The notes below the pieces were generated by a model, which was given only the letters and a program-made list of their open reading frames with translations, searched no databases and was not told the DNA's origin. Below are positions 34,806-36,064 of a stretch of 36,064 nt of DNA, piece by piece. Every line of letters begins with the position of its first letter. Positions within the stretch are counted from its first letter, which is position 1. The stretch lies in the NCBI RefSeq assembly GCF_000194985.1, contig NZ_GL878519.1:1104168-1140231 (forward strand). The letters are read 5' to 3'. The DNA is from Dialister micraerophilus DSM 19965. Lineage in GTDB: Bacteria; Bacillota; Negativicutes; Veillonellales; Dialisteraceae. Position numbers and translations under genes: made by a program.

Positions 34806-35723
34806 ATGATGAAATTTAGAAAAAATCAGAATAAAGAAAAACAGATACCAAAGGAAAAGAAACCTCGTGTCTACTATAAGGTCAATCCTCATAAAAAGGT
34901 TGTGATTGCCTTGTGGGTACTTTTAGGGCTTAGTTTCAGCTTTGCGATATTCAAGCACTTTACAGCTATAGATACTCATACTATTCACGAAACAACTATC
35001 ATAGAAAAGGAATACGTTGATACTCATCATGTAGAAAATTTTGTAGAGAACTTTGCGAAAGTCTACTATTCATGGGAGCAATCCGATAAGTCCATTGATA
35101 ATCGAATGGAAAGTCTAAAAGGCTATCTGACAGATGAACTTCAAGCTCTCAATGTTGATACAGTACGCAAAGATATTCCTGTATCGTCTTCTGTAAGAGG
35201 ATTTCAGATATGGACGGTAGAGCCAACTGGCGACAATGAGTTTAATGTAACCTACAGTGTAGACCAGCTCATTACAGAGGGAGAAAATACAAAGACCGTC
35301 CACTCTGCTTATATAGTGAGTGTCTATGTAGATGGTTCTGGAAATATGGTACTGGTTAAGAATCCGACCATTACCAACATACCTAAGAAATCAAGTTATA
35401 AACCAAAAGCCATTGAAAGTGAGGGGACGGTTGATTCCATTACAACCAATGAAATCAATGAGTTTTTAACGACGTTCTTCAAGCTCTATCCTACAGCGAC
35501 AGCCAGTGAACTTTCCTACTATGTGAATGACGGGATATTAAAACCAATCGGAAAAGAGTACATCTTTCAAGAACTGGTAAATCCTATTCACAATCGTAAG
35601 GATAATCAAGTCACGGTATCGCTGACAGTGGAGTATATCGACCAGCAGACCAAAGCAACGCAGGTATCTCAATTTGATTTGGTACTTGAAAAGAACGGGA
35701 GTAATTGGAAGATTATAGAATAA
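34806..35723 (+). CDS. orf13: Tn916 Orf13, TcpC/ConC-family channel protein
   Basis: This protein of about 305 residues with one membrane helix (about 32-50) and a large extracytoplasmic part belongs to the TcpC family, VirB8-like NTF2 folds that sit in the conjugation channel. The frame is open from 34788, overlapping orf14, but the ribosome site AAAGGAAG (34793-34800) favours ATG 34806 or 34809. Two similar NTF2-type halves are suggested by ENFAKVYYSWEQ (early) and NEFLTTFFKLYP (late), each opening a helix-sheet unit. It is the last conjugation gene before the tet(M) control region. Confidence 0.92.
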   Translation: MMKFRKNQNKEKQIPKEKKPRVYYKVNPHKKVVIALWVLLGLSFSFAIFKHFTAIDTHTIHETTIIEKEYVDTHHVENFVENFAKVYYSWEQSDKSIDNRMESLKGYLTDELQALNVDTVRKDIPVSSSVRGFQIWTVEPTGDNEFNVTYSVDQLITEGENTKTVHSAYIVSVYVDGSGNMVLVKNPTITNIPKKSSYKPKAIESEGTVDSITTNEINEFLTTFFKLYPTATASELSYYVNDGILKPIGKEYIFQELVNPIHNRKDNQVTVSLTVEYIDQQTKATQVSQFDLVLEKNGSNWKIIE

Positions 35724-35792
35724 CAAATATTGGTACATTATTACAGCTATTTTGTAATCACGTACTCTCTTTGATAAAAAATTGGAGATTCT

Positions 35793-35821
35793 TTTACAAA
35801 TATGCTCTTACGTGCTATTAT
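35793..35821 (+). promoter_or_regulatory. tet(M) promoter
   Basis: TTTACA (35793-35798), a 17-bp spacer and TATTAT (35816-35821) sit downstream of orf13 at the start of the known tet(M) leader. It is the expected promoter of the leader/tet(M) transcript. Confidence 0.7.
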
Positions 35822-35852
35822 TTAAGTATCTATTTAAAAGGAGTTAATAAAT

Positions 35853-35876
35853 ATGCGGCAAGGTATTCTTAAATAA
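35853..35876 (+). CDS. Seven-residue leader peptide in the tet(M) 5' region
   Basis: ATG 35853, spaced from AAAAGGAG (35836-35843), opens the peptide MRQGILK and stops at TAA 35874-35876. It overlaps the left arm of a long RNA stem, so ribosome occupancy here could change folding. Whether it is translated is not known from the sequence. Confidence 0.4.
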   Translation: MRQGILK

Positions 35877-35960
35877 ACTGTCAATTTGATAGTGGGAACA
35901 AATAATTGGATGTCCTTTTTTAGGAGGGCTTAGTTTTTTGTACCCAGTTTAAGAATACCT
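35861..35960 (+). promoter_or_regulatory. Long-range stem in the tet(M) leader RNA
   Basis: AGGTATTCTTAAATAAACTG (35861-35880) can pair with CAGTTTAAGAATACCT (35945-35960), bulging a few bases. The enclosed part contains a G/T-rich loop with TTAGGAGGGC. The arrangement fits the structured leader known upstream of tet(M). Confidence 0.6.
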
Positions 35961-35997
35961 TTATCATGTGATTCTAAAGTATCCAGAGAATATCTGT

Positions 35998-36064
35998 ATG
36001 CTTTGTATACCTATGGTTATGCATAAAAATCCCAGTGATAAAAGTATTTATCACTGGGAGTTTT
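35998..36064 (+). CDS. orf12: tet(M) leader peptide (Orf12), 3' end outside window
   Basis: From ATG 35998 the frame reads MLCIPMVMHKNPSDKSIYHW and runs past the window end. This is the regulatory leader peptide of tet(M) in Tn916-type elements. In the published model, slow translation under tetracycline lets RNA polymerase read through the terminator that overlaps the leader's end. tet(M) itself is not in this window. Its presence downstream is inferred from the leader. Confidence 0.85.
   Translation, partial: MLCIPMVMHKNPSDKSIYHWEF
36031..36064 (+). terminator. tet(M) attenuator hairpin
   Basis: A perfect 12-bp stem, CCCAGTGATAAA (36031-36042) with TTTATCACTGGG (36047-36058), has loop AGTA and is followed by AGTTTT at the window edge. 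It overlaps the leader peptide codons, as required for transcriptional attenuation. Confidence 0.85.

Larger units (their letters stand above)
24040..36064 (+). mobile_element. Tn916-family integrative conjugative element, left part
   Basis: From about 24040 to the window end the genes follow the Tn916 order orf24, 23, 22, 21, oriT, 20, 19, 18, 17, 16, 15, 14, 13, then the tet(M) leader. All conjugation genes have intact frames. Base composition and codon use differ from the AT-rich host genes to the left. The regulatory and recombination genes (orf9, orf7/8, xis, int) and tet(M) would lie beyond the right edge. Transfer competence is plausible but cannot be judged without them. Confidence 0.95.

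Noticed and set aside
1-36064. CRISPR array or cas genes
   Set aside because: No regularly spaced 25-40 bp repeats were seen. The repetitive adhesin stalk is coding and irregular.

Overview
The window looks like an AT-rich chromosome of a diderm Firmicute (Negativicutes), carrying one decayed and one apparently intact mobile element. The evidence is a YadA-type trimeric autotransporter anchor and a periplasmic adaptor lipoprotein, which imply an outer membrane, beside a Firmicutes-style smc-ftsY pair. A low-GC Dialister-like or related Veillonellales species is my best guess, and Fusobacteria is the main alternative. The genus is inference.

Layout. (1) 1-1414, minus strand: the edge of a mobilizable element. 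It holds a relaxase running off the window, a MobC-like accessory protein, a candidate oriT palindrome, and the 3' remnant of a RhuM-family gene broken by a TAG codon. (2) 1416-4138, plus: a trimeric autotransporter adhesin without a 5' end, broken by four in-frame stops and three frameshifts but still carrying its YadA anchor. (3) 4262-6800, plus: RluA-type pseudouridine synthase, PgeF and an aldo/keto reductase. (4) 6846-11392: an AraC-family regulator divergent from a translationally coupled pair of ABC half-exporters. (5) 11448-13147, minus: a tightly packed operon of a GalT-like DUF4931 protein, a metallophosphoesterase and an unrecognised 76-aa protein. (6) 13317-15601, plus: a polar amino-acid ABC importer (binding lipoprotein, permease, ATPase). 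(7) 15714-16745: a lone HlyD/RND-type adaptor lipoprotein. (8) 16846-21330: smc, interrupted by an apparent one-base frameshift, overlapping ftsY. (9) 21513-23999: two minus-strand LysR regulators flanking a tRNA cluster (Val, Asn, Glu, Val).

(10) From about 24040 to the window end: the left part of a Tn916-family integrative conjugative element, in canonical gene order orf24 to orf13, with its oriT between orf21 and orf20. It is followed by the tet(M) promoter and the leader peptide/attenuator. tet(M) itself would begin just beyond the window. The conjugation genes work together: MobT-like Orf20 nicks oriT, the FtsK-like coupling ATPase Orf21 and VirB4-like Orf16 energise transfer, Orf13/15/17/19 form the membrane channel, Orf14 opens the wall, and ArdA (Orf18) protects incoming DNA from restriction.

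No CRISPR array, complete prophage or clearly undescribed system was found. The most worthwhile leads are the chimeric junction near 1415, the smc frameshift, the coupled DUF4931/phosphoesterase/small-protein operon, the AraC-controlled exporter, and the Tn916-like insertion directly upstream of a LysR gene.
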